A stretch of DNA of 52,204 bases, from NCBI GenBank assembly GCA_902578505.1, contig CACHDD010000002.1, positions 1-52,204 of the forward strand. The letters run 5' to 3'. The translations under genes were made by a program, and so were the position numbers. The notes beneath the pieces are model-generated. The model did no database searches, was not told where the DNA came from, and saw nothing but the letters and a program-made list of their open reading frames with translations. The stretch's first letter is position 1. Each line of letters starts with the position of its first letter. Positions 8,708 to 18,984 of this stretch are shown piece by piece. The stretch is from an uncultured Bacteroidota bacterium. Lineage in GTDB: Bacteria; Bacteroidota; Bacteroidia; Flavobacteriales; UA16.

Positions 8708-10448
8708 GTGTAGATTTTAAAAATAGTTCGTCGTATTGTTCGTCATCGATAGGCGATGGAGCATCTATCATAACGTCTCTTCCAGAGTTGTTCTTTGGGA
8801 AGGCGATAAAGTCTCTAATTGAGTCAGAGCCGCCAAACATAGAGCAGAGTCTATCGAACCCTAAGGCCAAACCTCCGTGAGGTGGTGCTCCATATTGGAA
8901 GGCATCCATAAGAAAGCCAAACTGAGCTTGGGCTTCTTTTGGAGTAAATCCAAGTAGGTCAAACATTCTTGACTGAAGCTCTCTGTCATGGATTCTTATT
9001 GACCCTCCTCCGATCTCAACTCCATTAATAACCATATCATAAGCGTTGGCTTTAACCTTGCCTGGATCAGTATCGATTAATCCAAGTTGATCTGGTTTTG
9101 GCGAAGTGAATGGGTGGTGCATTGCGTGGTAGCGTTCAGTATCCTCATCCCATTCTAAAAGCGGGAAGTCCATAACCCAAAGAGGCTTAAACACCTTTGG
9201 ATCTCTGAGCCCAAGCTCTGATCCCATGTGTAATCTCAACTCTCCTAGTTGCTTTCTAGTTTTGTTTAAATCTCCAGAAAGAATCAAAATCAAATCGCCT
9301 TTTGAAGCTCCAGCTTTTTCACCCCAAGCTGCGCGATTCTCATCGTCAAAGAATTTGTCTACACTACTCTTCGTAGTGCCATCCTCATTCATTTTGCAAT
9401 AAATAAGTCCTTTAGAACCAATCTGCGGACGCTTAACCCAATCAGTTAGTTTGTCTAATTGCTTACGTGTGTATTCTGCTGCGCCTGGCACAACAATTCC
9501 CAGTACTGATTCAGCAGAATCGAATACTCCGAATCCCTTGCCTTGAGTAACTTCAGCCAGATCTACGAATTGCATCCCAAATCGAGTGTCAGGTTTGTCA
9601 GATCCGTACAATCTCATGGCGTCATCGTAATCCATTCTAGGGAAATCCTCAATTTCTACATCGAGAACGACCTTGAATAAATGACGCACCATTCCTTCAA
9701 AAGTATTTAGGATATCTTCCTGCTCAACAAATGCCATCTCACAGTCAATCTGAGTAAACTCTGGCTGACGGTCTGCACGAAGGTCTTCATCACGGAAACA
9801 CTTTACAATTTGGTAATAGCGGTCGAAGCCACTAACCATTAATAGCTGCTTAAAAGTTTGAGGGCTTTGAGGCAATGCATAGAATTGCCCAGGGTTCATT
9901 CTACTTGGAACTATGAAATCACGGGCACCCTCTGGAGTTGATTTAATCAAGTATGGAGTTTCTACGTCAATGAATCCAATTGAGTCCAAATACTTTCTAG
10001 TCTCAATCCCAACCCTATGACGTAGCATGATGTTTTCCTGTACAGGATTACGACGTAAATCGAGGTAGCGGTATTGCATTCTCAAATCATCACCCCCATC
10101 AGTATTGTCCTCAATAGTAAATGGCGGAACCTTACTTGCGTTTAAAACGTCAAGTGATTTTACGTCAATTTCAATATCACCAGTTGGGTTGTTTGGGTTT
10201 TTGTTTTCCCGTTCAACAACATCACCATTGATTTTAATTACGAATTCTCGCCCTAACTTCCTCGCTTGAGAACAAAGTTTAGCATCAATATCCATGTTAA
10301 ATACAAGCTGTGTAATACCGTAGCGGTCGCGCAGGTCTACAAAGGTCATGCCTCCAAGGTCTCTAGTCTTCTGAACCCAACCACTCAGGATAACATTTAC
10401 ACCCTGATTATCTAGGTTTAACTCTCCACATGTATGTGATCTATGCAT
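8694..10448 (-). CDS. aspS: Aspartyl-tRNA synthetase
   Basis: A 584-residue class IIb synthetase that charges tRNA-Asp. It has an N-terminal OB-fold anticodon-binding domain ([22 protein letters not shown]), class II motif 2 ([18 protein letters not shown]), the bacterial GAD insertion between about residues 290 and 420, and motif 3 (GLALGFDRL) near the C-terminus. The length is normal for bacterial AspRS. It heads the transcript aspS, bacilliredoxin, trpS. A -7 box ends 4 nt before the ATG, so the message may have no leader. It is divergent from the acyl-CoA carboxylase gene with only 38 nt between the start codons. Confidence 0.97.
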   Translation of the reverse strand: MHRSHTCGELNLDNQGVNVILSGWVQKTRDLGGMTFVDLRDRYGITQLVFNMDIDAKLCSQARKLGREFVIKINGDVVERENKNPNNPTGDIEIDVKSLDVLNASKVPPFTIEDNTDGGDDLRMQYRYLDLRRNPVQENIMLRHRVGIETRKYLDSIGFIDVETPYLIKSTPEGARDFIVPSRMNPGQFYALPQSPQTFKQLLMVSGFDRYYQIVKCFRDEDLRADRQPEFTQIDCEMAFVEQEDILNTFEGMVRHLFKVVLDVEIEDFPRMDYDDAMRLYGSDKPDTRFGMQFVDLAEVTQGKGFGVFDSAESVLGIVVPGAAEYTRKQLDKLTDWVKRPQIGSKGLIYCKMNEDGTTKSSVDKFFDDENRAAWGEKAGASKGDLILILSGDLNKTRKQLGELRLHMGSELGLRDPKVFKPLWVMDFPLLEWDEDTERYHAMHHPFTSPKPDQLGLIDTDPGKVKANAYDMVINGVEIGGGSIRIHDRELQSRMFDLLGFTPKEAQAQFGFLMDAFQYGAPPHGGLALGFDRLCSMFGGSDSIRDFIAFPKNNSGRDVMIDAPSPIDDEQYDELFLKSTHVPS

Positions 10449-10452
10449 GGCG

Positions 10453-10460
10453 CAAAGTTA
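10453..10460 (-). promoter_or_regulatory. -7 promoter box of aspS
   Basis: TAACTTTG on the minus strand matches TAnnTTTG and ends 4 nt before the aspS ATG at 10448. No TTG lies at the usual -33 spacing. Confidence 0.6.
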
Positions 10461-10474
10461 GAATTTATCTGCCG

Positions 10475-10482
10475 TAGATTCG
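10475..10482 (+). promoter_or_regulatory. -7-like promoter box of the acyl-CoA carboxylase gene
   Basis: TAGATTCG, a variant of TAnnTTTG with C in the seventh position, ends 4 nt before the ATG at 10487. Similar TTCG-type boxes (TACTTTCG) precede queA and the GH3 gene. Confidence 0.45.
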
Positions 10483-10486
10483 CATT

Positions 10487-12040
10487 ATGCAAAACCAGTT
10501 TAATAGTCCGTCAGAACGCCTTGAAAAGATGCGCGAAGAAGCGCTAAAAGGAGGCGGAGAAAAACGCATTGAAGCACAGCATTCTAAGGGTAAACTAACT
10601 GCTCGTGAGCGAATTAGCCTTTTGTTAGATCCAGGTACTTTTGAGGAACTTGGGATGCTTGTGACTCATAGGTCGACTAATTTTGGCCTAGACAAGCAAA
10701 AATTTTTGGGAGACGGTGTTGTAACTGGTTATGGAAAAGTGAATGGAAGGCTTGTTTATGTTTTCTCTCAGGACTTTACAGTACTCGGCGGATCACTTGC
10801 CGAAGCACACGCTGAGAAGATATGTAAAATAATGGAGCTTGCTCTAGAAAATGGAGTCCCAATAGTTGGATTAAACGACTCAGGTGGAGCTAGAATTCAA
10901 GAAGGAGTAGTAAGTCTAGGGGGATATGCAGATATTTTTTATCGGAACGTTCAAGCTAGTGGAGTTGTACCTCAACTTTCATTGATTTTAGGCCCATGCG
11001 CAGGCGGCGCAGTTTACTCTCCTGCCCTAACCGATTTCACCTTCATGGTGGAGGGTTCTTCATACATGTTTGTTACAGGACCAAATGTTGTAAAAACTGT
11101 AACACATGAAGAGGTAACTTCAGAAGAACTGGGCGGAGCAAAAACACACGCAACTAAATCGGGAGTAACACATTTTACAGCCCCTCACGAAGCGGCTGCT
11201 ATCGAACAAGCAAAAGCTATTCTGAGTTTCCTTCCACAAAACTGTGAAGAGGATCCCTTAGCATTAGAGTATACTTCTGGTAATGAAAAGCGTCCTGCAT
11301 TAGATAGTCTAATTCCTGAAAATGCTCAACAACCGTATGATATTCGCGAAGCGATTAATGAGATTGTAGATTCAGATACCTTCTTCGAAGTACAAAAAGA
11401 TTACGCAGAAAATATTGTAGTTGGTTTCGCTAGACTAGCAGGAAAGTCTGTTGGTGTAATTGCTAATCAGCCAGCTTTCTTAGCAGGGGTGTTAGACATC
11501 CACGCATCTATTAAAGCGGCTCGCTTTGTAAGAACATGTGACGCTTTCAATGTGCCACTTTTAGTATTAGAGGATGTTCCTGGATTCTTACCTGGAACAG
11601 ACCAAGAGTGGAATGGTATAATCACTCACGGAGCAAAACTCCTGTATGCCTTCTCTGAAGCAACAGTTCCTCGCGTTACTGTAATTACGAGAAAAGCATA
11701 TGGAGGAGCATACGATGTTATGAATAGCCGCAACATTGGAGCAGACATGGTTTATAGTTGGCCTACGGCAGAGATTGCCGTAATGGGAGCAAAGGGTGCA
11801 GCAGAAATTATTTTCAGAAAGGAGATTAAAGATTCTTCTGATCCATCTGCAAAACTTGCAGAAAAGGAAGCTGAATACGCTGAGCTATTTGCAAATCCTT
11901 ATAACGCGGCATCAAGAGGATATGTTGACGAGGTGATTAACCCAAGCGATACTCGCGAGAAGTTAATTGTAGCATTTGATATGCTTAAGAATAAGGTTAG
12001 AAATAACCCGCGCAAAAAGCACGGGAACTTACCGCTTTAA
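10487..12040 (+). CDS. pccB: Acyl-CoA carboxylase beta subunit (propionyl-CoA carboxylase type)
   Basis: A 517-residue biotin-dependent carboxyltransferase. Both crotonase-fold halves are present: the N-terminal half has [20 protein letters not shown] and [16 protein letters not shown], and the C-terminal half has [19 protein letters not shown] and the [11 protein letters not shown] segment. It transfers a carboxyl group from biotin to an acyl-CoA, most likely propionyl-CoA (or a related short-chain acyl-CoA), in the cytoplasm. The length matches PccB. No biotin carboxylase or biotin carrier gene is adjacent, so the partner must be elsewhere. It is divergent from aspS and convergent with the thioredoxin-like gene, whose stop codon overlaps this one by 4 nt. 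Confidence 0.93.
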   Translation: MQNQFNSPSERLEKMREEALKGGGEKRIEAQHSKGKLTARERISLLLDPGTFEELGMLVTHRSTNFGLDKQKFLGDGVVTGYGKVNGRLVYVFSQDFTVLGGSLAEAHAEKICKIMELALENGVPIVGLNDSGGARIQEGVVSLGGYADIFYRNVQASGVVPQLSLILGPCAGGAVYSPALTDFTFMVEGSSYMFVTGPNVVKTVTHEEVTSEELGGAKTHATKSGVTHFTAPHEAAAIEQAKAILSFLPQNCEEDPLALEYTSGNEKRPALDSLIPENAQQPYDIREAINEIVDSDTFFEVQKDYAENIVVGFARLAGKSVGVIANQPAFLAGVLDIHASIKAARFVRTCDAFNVPLLVLEDVPGFLPGTDQEWNGIITHGAKLLYAFSEATVPRVTVITRKAYGGAYDVMNSRNIGADMVYSWPTAEIAVMGAKGAAEIIFRKEIKDSSDPSAKLAEKEAEYAELFANPYNAASRGYVDEVINPSDTREKLIVAFDMLKNKVRNNPRKKHGNLPL

Positions 12041-12663
12041 TTAAGGTTTTTCTTTTCTCTCTTAATTGAGCAGCCAAGAGGAGCAGTAACGCTTTTGCGA
12101 ATTTTTTTACCGGATCCATGACGCTCTATAGCGTCTCTAAGATAATGCTTTTCAACGTCCTTTGCGCTATCCACATTGTCGTCAATAGCACCTTTGTATA
12201 TAAGGCTTAGATCTGAGTCAAAAAGGAAAACGTGTGGAGTTGTTTTAGCATAAAACGCATTGGCTAACTGACTCATTTCATCAACAACATATGGAGCGGC
12301 GTAGTTCATATCACGCGCTCGGTTTTTCATTGCGCTGATATTGTCATGATTTCTTCTGTATGCTGAATTTGAATTTACCAGTATAGACCCAATGCCATTT
12401 AACTCGGCAAATTCAATAATTCCATTGTATCTACCTTCCCATCCTTCAGTATCACCGCGCCCGACAACAAATGGGCAAGTATTGCAAGTAAAAATTACTA
12501 AAGCACCATTCTCTCCTTTGATATCATCTAATGCAAAAGTACGACCATCACAATTCCTCATCTGTTCATCAGAAAGAGGGGCTTTATCGCCTATTTCTAG
12601 GGTTTGGGCTAAAGCAACAGTAACAGCAAAAAACGCAATTAATGTTAGAGCAAAATTTTTCAT
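12037..12663 (-). CDS. Exported thioredoxin-like redoxin
   Basis: A 208-residue thioredoxin-fold protein with a Sec signal peptide ([20 protein letters not shown], cleavage after about residue 20). The redox motif is CNTC at residues 60-63 ([14 protein letters not shown]), typical of the AhpC/TSA-like thioredoxin family of Bacteroidota. The [11 protein letters not shown] segment near 157 provides the cis-proline, and DDNVDS near 177 is also typical of the family. A periplasmic disulfide or peroxide role is likely; the substrate is unknown. It begins 3 nt after the queA stop and is presumably cotranscribed with it. Confidence 0.87.
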   Translation of the reverse strand: MKNFALTLIAFFAVTVALAQTLEIGDKAPLSDEQMRNCDGRTFALDDIKGENGALVIFTCNTCPFVVGRGDTEGWEGRYNGIIEFAELNGIGSILVNSNSAYRRNHDNISAMKNRARDMNYAAPYVVDEMSQLANAFYAKTTPHVFLFDSDLSLIYKGAIDDNVDSAKDVEKHYLRDAIERHGSGKKIRKSVTAPLGCSIKREKKNLN

Positions 12664-12666
12664 GGT

Positions 12667-13731
12667 TTACTTTATTAAAAGTGCATCTCCGTATACATAG
12701 AAGCGATAACCCTCCTTGATTGCTTCGTTGTATGCATCCATTATTAACTCGTGGCCAGCGAATGCAGATTGAAGCATCAAGAGAGTTGATTGCGGAGTGT
12801 GGAAGTTTGTAAGAAGACTATCAGCGACTCTAAAGTCATATTTTGGAAAGATAAATTTGTTAGTCCAACCGCTAAACGGCTTTAGGGTATTTGTAGTGCT
12901 TACAGAAGTTTCCATTGCACGCATTGCAGTAGTGCCAATAGCGCAAATTCTCTTCTCCTCTTGTTTAGCTCTATTAACTCTATCCACACAATTCTGAGGA
13001 ATGATTAATTGCTCACTATCCACTTTGTGTTTTGTGATATCCTCAACAACAACTTCACGGAAAGTTCCAAGCCCAATGTGTAGAGTGAGGAAGCTCATAT
13101 CGATTCCCTTAATCTCAAGGCGTTTAAGAATTTGCTTCGAAAAGTGAAGGCCAGCAGCTGGGGCACCAACGGCACCTTCTTTATTTCCATAAATAGTTTG
13201 GAATCTTTCACTATCGATATCTTCAGTACCTCTATCTAAATATCGAGGCAATGGAATTTCGCCTAAATCTGCAATTTTTTCTAAGAATGCAGCTTTATTC
13301 CCATCAAAAAGGAATCTAAGAGTACGACCTCTAGAGGTTGTATTATCAATTACCTCAGCTACTAATTCGTCATTTTCTCCGAAGTAAAGCTTGTTTCCGA
13401 TACGGATTTTTCTAGCAGGATCAACAAGAACATCCCAAAGCATGTTATCTTCATTTAACTCACGTAGAAGAAATACCTCAATTACTGCACCTGTCTTTTC
13501 TTTGTTTCCGTATAGACGAGCAGGAAAAACCTTAGTGTTGTTTGCTACAAAGACATCGCCTTCGTTGAAAATATTGATTATGTCCTTGAACATCTTGTGC
13601 TCGAATTTGCCCGTCTTTCTATCGACAACCATCATACGGCTATCTTCTCTATTATCCAAGGGGTATCTCGCAATTTGTTCTTCCGGAAGGTCGAACCTAA
13701 AGTGCGATAATTTCATTCTTTGAGCTGACAT
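12667..13731 (-). CDS. queA: S-adenosylmethionine:tRNA ribosyltransferase-isomerase
   Basis: A 354-residue QueA, which adds the epoxycyclopentane moiety of epoxyqueuosine to preQ1 in tRNA. Recognisable family blocks are [13 protein letters not shown] near the start, [12 protein letters not shown], the [11 protein letters not shown] block near 190 and the [23 protein letters not shown] block near 300. The length is normal. It has its own promoter, with a TTG and a TACTTTCG box separated by 20 nt and a 36-nt leader. An exported thioredoxin-like gene follows 3 nt downstream, with no obvious functional link. Confidence 0.96.
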   Translation of the reverse strand: MSAQRMKLSHFRFDLPEEQIARYPLDNREDSRMMVVDRKTGKFEHKMFKDIINIFNEGDVFVANNTKVFPARLYGNKEKTGAVIEVFLLRELNEDNMLWDVLVDPARKIRIGNKLYFGENDELVAEVIDNTTSRGRTLRFLFDGNKAAFLEKIADLGEIPLPRYLDRGTEDIDSERFQTIYGNKEGAVGAPAAGLHFSKQILKRLEIKGIDMSFLTLHIGLGTFREVVVEDITKHKVDSEQLIIPQNCVDRVNRAKQEEKRICAIGTTAMRAMETSVSTTNTLKPFSGWTNKFIFPKYDFRVADSLLTNFHTPQSTLLMLQSAFAGHELIMDAYNEAIKEGYRFYVYGDALLIK

Positions 13732-13767
13732 ATATGTGCAGTTTTTAGGGTGCGAAAATTGAGCGTG

Positions 13768-13798
13768 CGAAAGTAATCAAAAACACCATGTATGTCAA
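13768..13798 (-). promoter_or_regulatory. Promoter of queA
   Basis: On the minus strand a TTG (13798-13796), a 20-nt spacer and TACTTTCG (13775-13768) form a -33/-7 pair of the Bacteroidota type, 36 nt upstream of the queA ATG. Confidence 0.55.
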
Positions 13799-13822
13799 GT
13801 ACTTTGGGCTATAAAATTCAGT

Positions 13823-14572
13823 CTATGCTAAAGACTTGACAGTTGCGATAAACTCCTGTAAATCATAGGCGTTTTCCACTGCAAAATTTCCGCTCTTAGT
13901 TCGCCTTAATTCGGTCAATGTTCCTCCAACTTTTAAGCCCAAACCCAAATCCCTCGCAAGTGCTCTGATATAAGTTCCCTTTGAACACTTTATCTCAAAG
14001 CTCACATCAACAACGGGGTGTTCCCCAACAGTTGCCGAAGTCATCCCTGTAATATCGAAGCTATAAACTTGAACAGCTTTGGGTTTAAGGTTTACCGTTT
14101 TGCCCTTTCTAGCCGCATTGTAAGCGACAACACCATCTACTTTTTTGGCACTGAATTGGGGTGGCATTTGGTCTAAATCTCCTGTTAGATGATTAGCTGA
14201 ATCAACGATAGAATCGAGCTCTAAAGTTCCAATTCGCGAAGCATCACCCCAACGATCTATCTCGGTTTCTGCATCGAATGAAGGAGTAGTTACGCCCAAA
14301 CGAATTACACCAGTATAAGTTTTTTCCTCAGCCTGAAGAGCCTCTATTGTTTTTGTCTTTCTACCTGTACAAATAATGAGCACTCCAGTAGCGAGCGGGT
14401 CTAAGGTCCCTGCGTGTCCAACCTTAACCTTGCGCAAATTAAAAGTGTGCTTAAGCGTTCCACGCACCTTATTTACTACGTCGAAACTAGTCCAAGTCAA
14501 TGGCTTGTCAAACACGAGAACTTGCCCCTCGAGCACTTCGTCTACAGTTGAAAAGGGAAGCTTAATCGACAT
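13823..14572 (-). CDS. truB: tRNA pseudouridine(55) synthase
   Basis: A TruB that makes pseudouridine 55 in the T-loop of tRNAs. The catalytic Asp is D58 in GHAGTLDPLATGVL; the GQVLVFDKPLTWTSFDVVNKVR block begins the fold and GTYIRALARDLG lies near residue 200. The length is about 249 residues. I chose ATG 14572 (MSIKLPF) because the conserved region starts soon after it; ATG 14602 would add ten basic residues. Both starts lie inside the end of mfd (11 or 41 nt overlap), so truB is translationally coupled to mfd and is the last gene of the serS-to-truB run. Confidence 0.95.
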   Translation of the reverse strand: MSIKLPFSTVDEVLEGQVLVFDKPLTWTSFDVVNKVRGTLKHTFNLRKVKVGHAGTLDPLATGVLIICTGRKTKTIEALQAEEKTYTGVIRLGVTTPSFDAETEIDRWGDASRIGTLELDSIVDSANHLTGDLDQMPPQFSAKKVDGVVAYNAARKGKTVNLKPKAVQVYSFDITGMTSATVGEHPVVDVSFEIKCSKGTYIRALARDLGLGLKVGGTLTELRRTKSGNFAVENAYDLQEFIATVKSLA

Positions 14573-17500
14573 TTTGGTTTTCTTTTTTGAGTGACCTGCC
14601 ACTGGTCATTTCAGTTGCATCAGACGCAGTCATACCAGCCATGTCTTCAAAGATACCAAGCGCATGCTTTACTGATTGCACTCCTGTAATTTTCAATCTT
14701 AAAGCACCATTGCGTTGATACATACTCGTGTCCTTAGTGTTCTCTTTTAAATAATTTAAAACTCTCGCAAACATGGGCCCCTGGAAGTATGGGCTTTCCT
14801 CTTCTGACACAAAGGCTGCAATCAGAACCTCGCTCTTAAGAATGACTTTTTCCATACCCAAAACCCTCGACAGCCACCTGAGTCGAATAGTTTGAAGTAG
14901 CTCTTCAGTTTCTTTTGGTACTAGCCCAAACCGATCTTCTAACATCACTTTAAATCCCTCCAGCTCATGCTCGGAATCTATTCCATCTAGTTTGCGATAA
15001 AGAGCAATCCTCTCGGGGATATCGCTTACATATGAATCGGGGATAAGCAATGCAAGATCAGTTTCCAGTACAGTTTCTTCCACATAATTCCCTGTCTCGC
15101 ACCTTTCTTCCTCGAACAGTTCTTTGAAGTGTTGTTCTTTGAGTTCTTTAACGGCATCAGCAAGAATCCTTTGATACATCTCAAACCCTATATCCGAAAT
15201 AAAACCACTTTGTTCCGCACCAAGCAAATCTCCAGCACCTCTTATATCGAGGTCCCTCATTGCAATTTGAACTCCGCTGCCCAAATCGCTAAACTGCTCC
15301 AACGCCTGTAACCTCTTTCTAGATTCTGATGGTAAAGCACTCAACGGAGGTGCCATCAAATAGCAAAACGCCTTTCTGTTCGATCGCCCAACCCTTCCCC
15401 TTAGTTGGTGCAAATCACTTAGCCCAAACTTCTGCGCCTCATTAATCAATATCGTATTCGCATTACTGATATCAATTCCGCTTTCAATAATCGTAGTTGC
15501 AACGAGCACATCATAACCACCCTCAATAAATCTCGCCATAACATCTTCGAGCTCCTTTCCCTCCATTTGGCCATGCCCAATTCCTATCCTCACATCTGGA
15601 CAAAGCCGTTGTATCATCCCAGCCACATCTTTAATATTTCCAACCCTGTTGTGAACGAAATAGACTTGCCCTCCGCGACTAACTTCATACGTAATTGCGT
15701 CGCGAATAGTCTCTTCGCTGAACCCAGTCAAAATTGTATCAACAGGATGGCGATTCGGAGGAGGAGTTCTAATGATACTCAAATCACGAGCGCCCATCAG
15801 AGAAAACTGAAGCGTACGAGGAATCGGAGTAGCAGTCAATGTAAGAGTATCAACATTCTCTTTGAGAGTCTTCAATTTATCCTTTACCCCAACCCCAAAT
15901 TTTTGTTCCTCGTCAATAATAAGCAAGCCCAAATCCTTAAACTTCACTCTCTTCCCCACAAGTGCATGTGTGCCAATAAGGATATCTATTTCTCCTTTCT
16001 CAACCTTAGCTAAGGTCTCAGTCAACTTCTTTCCAGTTTTAAATCTGTTGATGTAATCAACTGTAACTGGGAATTCTTTAAGTCTTCTCGAAAAACTACG
16101 TGAGTGTTGCATGCTGAGAATTGTTGTTGGAACTAGTACTGCAACTTGTTTGCCATCAGTAGCAGCTTTAAAAGCCGCTCTTATTGCAATTTCAGTTTTC
16201 CCAAACCCAACGTCCCCACAAATGAGCCTATCCATGGGCATTGCCTTTTCCATATCCTCTTTTACCGCCTTTGTCGCTTCGTGTTGATCTGGAGTATCAT
16301 CGAACATAAAGCTAGCCTCAAGCTCGTGTTGTAGGTAGCTATCGGGAGTGTATGCAAATCCTTCTGAGGCTTTTCTCTTAGCGTACAATTGAAGGAGGTC
16401 ATAGGCAATCTGCTTAACCTTCGATTTGGTTTTGGCCTTAGTCTTTGCCCAAGTAGCGGTGCCAAGCTTATTTATTTTGGGTTGAGTTCCTTCTTTAGAA
16501 GTGAATTTAGAAATCCGGTGCAAAGAATGAATGCTCACATATAGAACATCGCCACTCTTGTAAGACAACCTTATCGCTTCTTGCTCTTTTCCGTTTACCT
16601 CAATTTTATGCAGCCCAGAGAACTGGCCAATTCCATGGTCTATGTGTACCACATAATCTCCAACTTCAAGAGCCATAAGCTCTTTGATTGTTAAGGCCTC
16701 CTTACTCTTCTTGTATCCTTCTTTGAGACGGAATCTGTGGTATCTATCGAAGAGTTGATGGTCAGTGTAGACCAAAATCTTTAATGCCTTGTCAACGAAT
16801 CCCTGACTCAACTCCATAGCAATTGGATTGTATGGAGCATCATCCTCTCTGTCTGTGAAAATGTCGTGCAGTCTTTCGAGCTGTGTTGCTTGACCAGACA
16901 CAATTACGTTTACATATCCATTCTTGCCATTAGCGATTAGATTGGAAGTAATCATGTCGAAATTCTTATTGAACGCAGGCTGTTCAGTCATTTCATAATC
17001 GACAGTAATCCTATCAGGGAAGGTAGTGCCGCCTCCAAACTCAACAACCCTAAACTCCTCAATCATTGATTTAAAAACCGAGGGATCTAAATACAGCTCT
17101 TCAGGAGGTGTGTGCTCTAATTCTCCATCTAACCTATGGTAATGAGAACGTGCTTTTTCTAGCTCCTTATTTAGGCCCTTTTCACAGCTCACAACATCGT
17201 GCATCCATATTACTGTTTCGTTTGGGATGAAACTGAAGAAGCTTTCCTTCGATTCGTGAAGCATTTTCTTTCCCACGTTAGGTACTACTGTTGCCCGAGT
17301 AAGCTTACCGACACTCAACTGACTTACTGGGTCAAACTTTCTGATGGAGTCTATTTCGTCACCAAAGAATTCTATCCTGTAAGGATAGTCCAGAGAGAAA
17401 CTAAAGACATCTACAATTCCTCCTCTGATTGCATATTGTCCTGGCTCGTAAACGAAGTCGACTTTTTCAAAACCGTATTCCATGAAAACCTCATCGAGAA

Positions 17501-17987
17501 AATCCAATGTGTAGTTTTCGCCTAAGCTCAAAGTAAATGTCTGGGAGCTCAATTTCTTCTTAGTCACCACAAGCTCAGAAAGCGCACCAGGGTAACTAAC
17601 AATTATGCATCCATCTCGCCCTCCATTAATTTCATTGAGCACCTGAGCTCTCATTCCAATGTTGGTATTTTCCACTACCTCTTCCTGATATGGCACTCTG
17701 GCTGATCTCGGAAAAAGGAAAACTGGACGAGGATTTTTGACTAGAATTTGCTCGACATCATTCATGAAATATGCAGCACTTTCCTTGTCTTCAAAAACGA
17801 ATAAGTGATGCCTAGGCTTAGAACTAGATTCTAACTCTCTCTCAAGCATACCACAAACTGAAAGTGAAAGTGCAGATCCTACGACATTGCGTAATTCGAC
17901 CTTTGTCCCTTCGTTTTCAAGGGAGTTGAGAACCGTAGTTGCTCTATTATCGCGTCTATAAAATTCTAATAGATCGTCTGGGCGCAT
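14562..17987 (-). CDS. mfd: Transcription-repair coupling factor
   Basis: A 1141-residue Mfd ATPase that displaces stalled RNA polymerase and recruits UvrA. Domain order is complete: UvrB-homology region in the first 450 residues (GCIIVSYPGALSELV), the CarD-like RNA polymerase interaction domain (LEVGDYVVHIDHGIGQFSG), the helicase with Walker A GDVGFGKTE near 590-598, the Walker B DEEQ near 692, the motif III TATPIPRT, the RGRVGRSNRKAFCY motif VI and the C-terminal TRCF domain. It starts 6 nt after fbp and overlaps truB at its 3-prime end. Confidence 0.97.
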   Translation of the reverse strand: MRPDDLLEFYRRDNRATTVLNSLENEGTKVELRNVVGSALSLSVCGMLERELESSSKPRHHLFVFEDKESAAYFMNDVEQILVKNPRPVFLFPRSARVPYQEEVVENTNIGMRAQVLNEINGGRDGCIIVSYPGALSELVVTKKKLSSQTFTLSLGENYTLDFLDEVFMEYGFEKVDFVYEPGQYAIRGGIVDVFSFSLDYPYRIEFFGDEIDSIRKFDPVSQLSVGKLTRATVVPNVGKKMLHESKESFFSFIPNETVIWMHDVVSCEKGLNKELEKARSHYHRLDGELEHTPPEELYLDPSVFKSMIEEFRVVEFGGGTTFPDRITVDYEMTEQPAFNKNFDMITSNLIANGKNGYVNVIVSGQATQLERLHDIFTDREDDAPYNPIAMELSQGFVDKALKILVYTDHQLFDRYHRFRLKEGYKKSKEALTIKELMALEVGDYVVHIDHGIGQFSGLHKIEVNGKEQEAIRLSYKSGDVLYVSIHSLHRISKFTSKEGTQPKINKLGTATWAKTKAKTKSKVKQIAYDLLQLYAKRKASEGFAYTPDSYLQHELEASFMFDDTPDQHEATKAVKEDMEKAMPMDRLICGDVGFGKTEIAIRAAFKAATDGKQVAVLVPTTILSMQHSRSFSRRLKEFPVTVDYINRFKTGKKLTETLAKVEKGEIDILIGTHALVGKRVKFKDLGLLIIDEEQKFGVGVKDKLKTLKENVDTLTLTATPIPRTLQFSLMGARDLSIIRTPPPNRHPVDTILTGFSEETIRDAITYEVSRGGQVYFVHNRVGNIKDVAGMIQRLCPDVRIGIGHGQMEGKELEDVMARFIEGGYDVLVATTIIESGIDISNANTILINEAQKFGLSDLHQLRGRVGRSNRKAFCYLMAPPLSALPSESRKRLQALEQFSDLGSGVQIAMRDLDIRGAGDLLGAEQSGFISDIGFEMYQRILADAVKELKEQHFKELFEEERCETGNYVEETVLETDLALLIPDSYVSDIPERIALYRKLDGIDSEHELEGFKVMLEDRFGLVPKETEELLQTIRLRWLSRVLGMEKVILKSEVLIAAFVSEEESPYFQGPMFARVLNYLKENTKDTSMYQRNGALRLKITGVQSVKHALGIFEDMAGMTASDATEMTSGRSLKKENQNVD

Positions 17988-17993
17988 CTATTT

Positions 17994-18983
17994 TTATGAT
18001 GTCTGGCATTTTTGCATAACCTCAACGAGGTTTTTGCTACCAACGTAGTATGGTATTCTTTGATGTAATTCTGTTGGTTGAACATCGAGTATTCTCCCGT
18101 TATCGTGAATTGCAACACCTCCAGCTTCCTCAGCGATAAATGAGAGTGGTGAGCATTCGTAAAGTAATCTTAGTTTGCCGTTTGGCTTATTCACTAGAGA
18201 TGGGTAAATGTAGATTCCACCGTGAATCAAATTGCGGTGGAAATCGGCAACAAGTGACCCAATATATCGAGCTCTGTATTCTAGGCTAGTGTCATCATGA
18301 CAAGCTTGAACAAACTTTTTAGTTGGTTCAGTACACGTGTCGAGAAGAGCACCATTTACAGAATAAGTTTTCCCAATTTCTGGAAATTGCATCTGGGGAT
18401 GAGAAAGGAAAAACTCACCTACAGCCGGGTCAAGAGTAAATCCGTTTACCCCAGTTCCAGTTGTGTAGACTAACATAGTTGATGAGCCGTAAAGGACATA
18501 TCCAGCCGCTACTTGCTCTGTTCCTTTTTGTAAATAATCTGCTTCGCAGATAGGTTCGCCAATTGGAGTAACTCTTCGGTAAATACTGAAAATTGTTCCA
18601 ATACTTACGTTAACATCAATGTTTGATGAACCGTCAAGTGGATCAATTAAAACGATGTATTTTCCAGTGCGTCCTTCGTCACCACAGATAAAAGCTTCTT
18701 CTTGTTCCTCAGAACCAATTCCAGCAACAGATTTTCCAGCAGATAGAATTCTCATAAAAGCGTCATTAGCAATTACATCAAGTTTTTGCTGAGATTCGTC
18801 TTGGACATTTGTAGACCCTGTGTCGCCAAGGATGCCAGCGAGACCAGCTCTGTTTACCTGATGGCTTACAATTTTTGAAGCTACAGAAATGTCCGTTAGC
18901 AACCTAGTCAATTGTCCAGACACAAAAGGGAATGCCGCTTGGCGGTCCATTATGAATTCTCCTAGAGTTTTGGTCTTGCTCAT
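17994..18983 (-). CDS. fbp: Class 1 fructose-1,6-bisphosphatase
   Basis: A 329-residue FBPase that hydrolyses fructose 1,6-bisphosphate in gluconeogenesis. The metal/phosphate signature IDPLDGSSNIDVN is near residue 119, GSEEQEEAF supplies further acidic ligands, and YVGSKNLVEV lies at the C-terminus. It lies 1 nt from the rsmA stop, inside the long minus-strand run, but has a -7 box of its own that ends 4 nt before the ATG, inside the last codons of rsmA. It may therefore be transcribed both from the operon and as a leaderless message. Confidence 0.96.
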   Translation of the reverse strand: MSKTKTLGEFIMDRQAAFPFVSGQLTRLLTDISVASKIVSHQVNRAGLAGILGDTGSTNVQDESQQKLDVIANDAFMRILSAGKSVAGIGSEEQEEAFICGDEGRTGKYIVLIDPLDGSSNIDVNVSIGTIFSIYRRVTPIGEPICEADYLQKGTEQVAAGYVLYGSSTMLVYTTGTGVNGFTLDPAVGEFFLSHPQMQFPEIGKTYSVNGALLDTCTEPTKKFVQACHDDTSLEYRARYIGSLVADFHRNLIHGGIYIYPSLVNKPNGKLRLLYECSPLSFIAEEAGGVAIHDNGRILDVQPTELHQRIPYYVGSKNLVEVMQKCQTS

Positions 18984-18984
18984 G

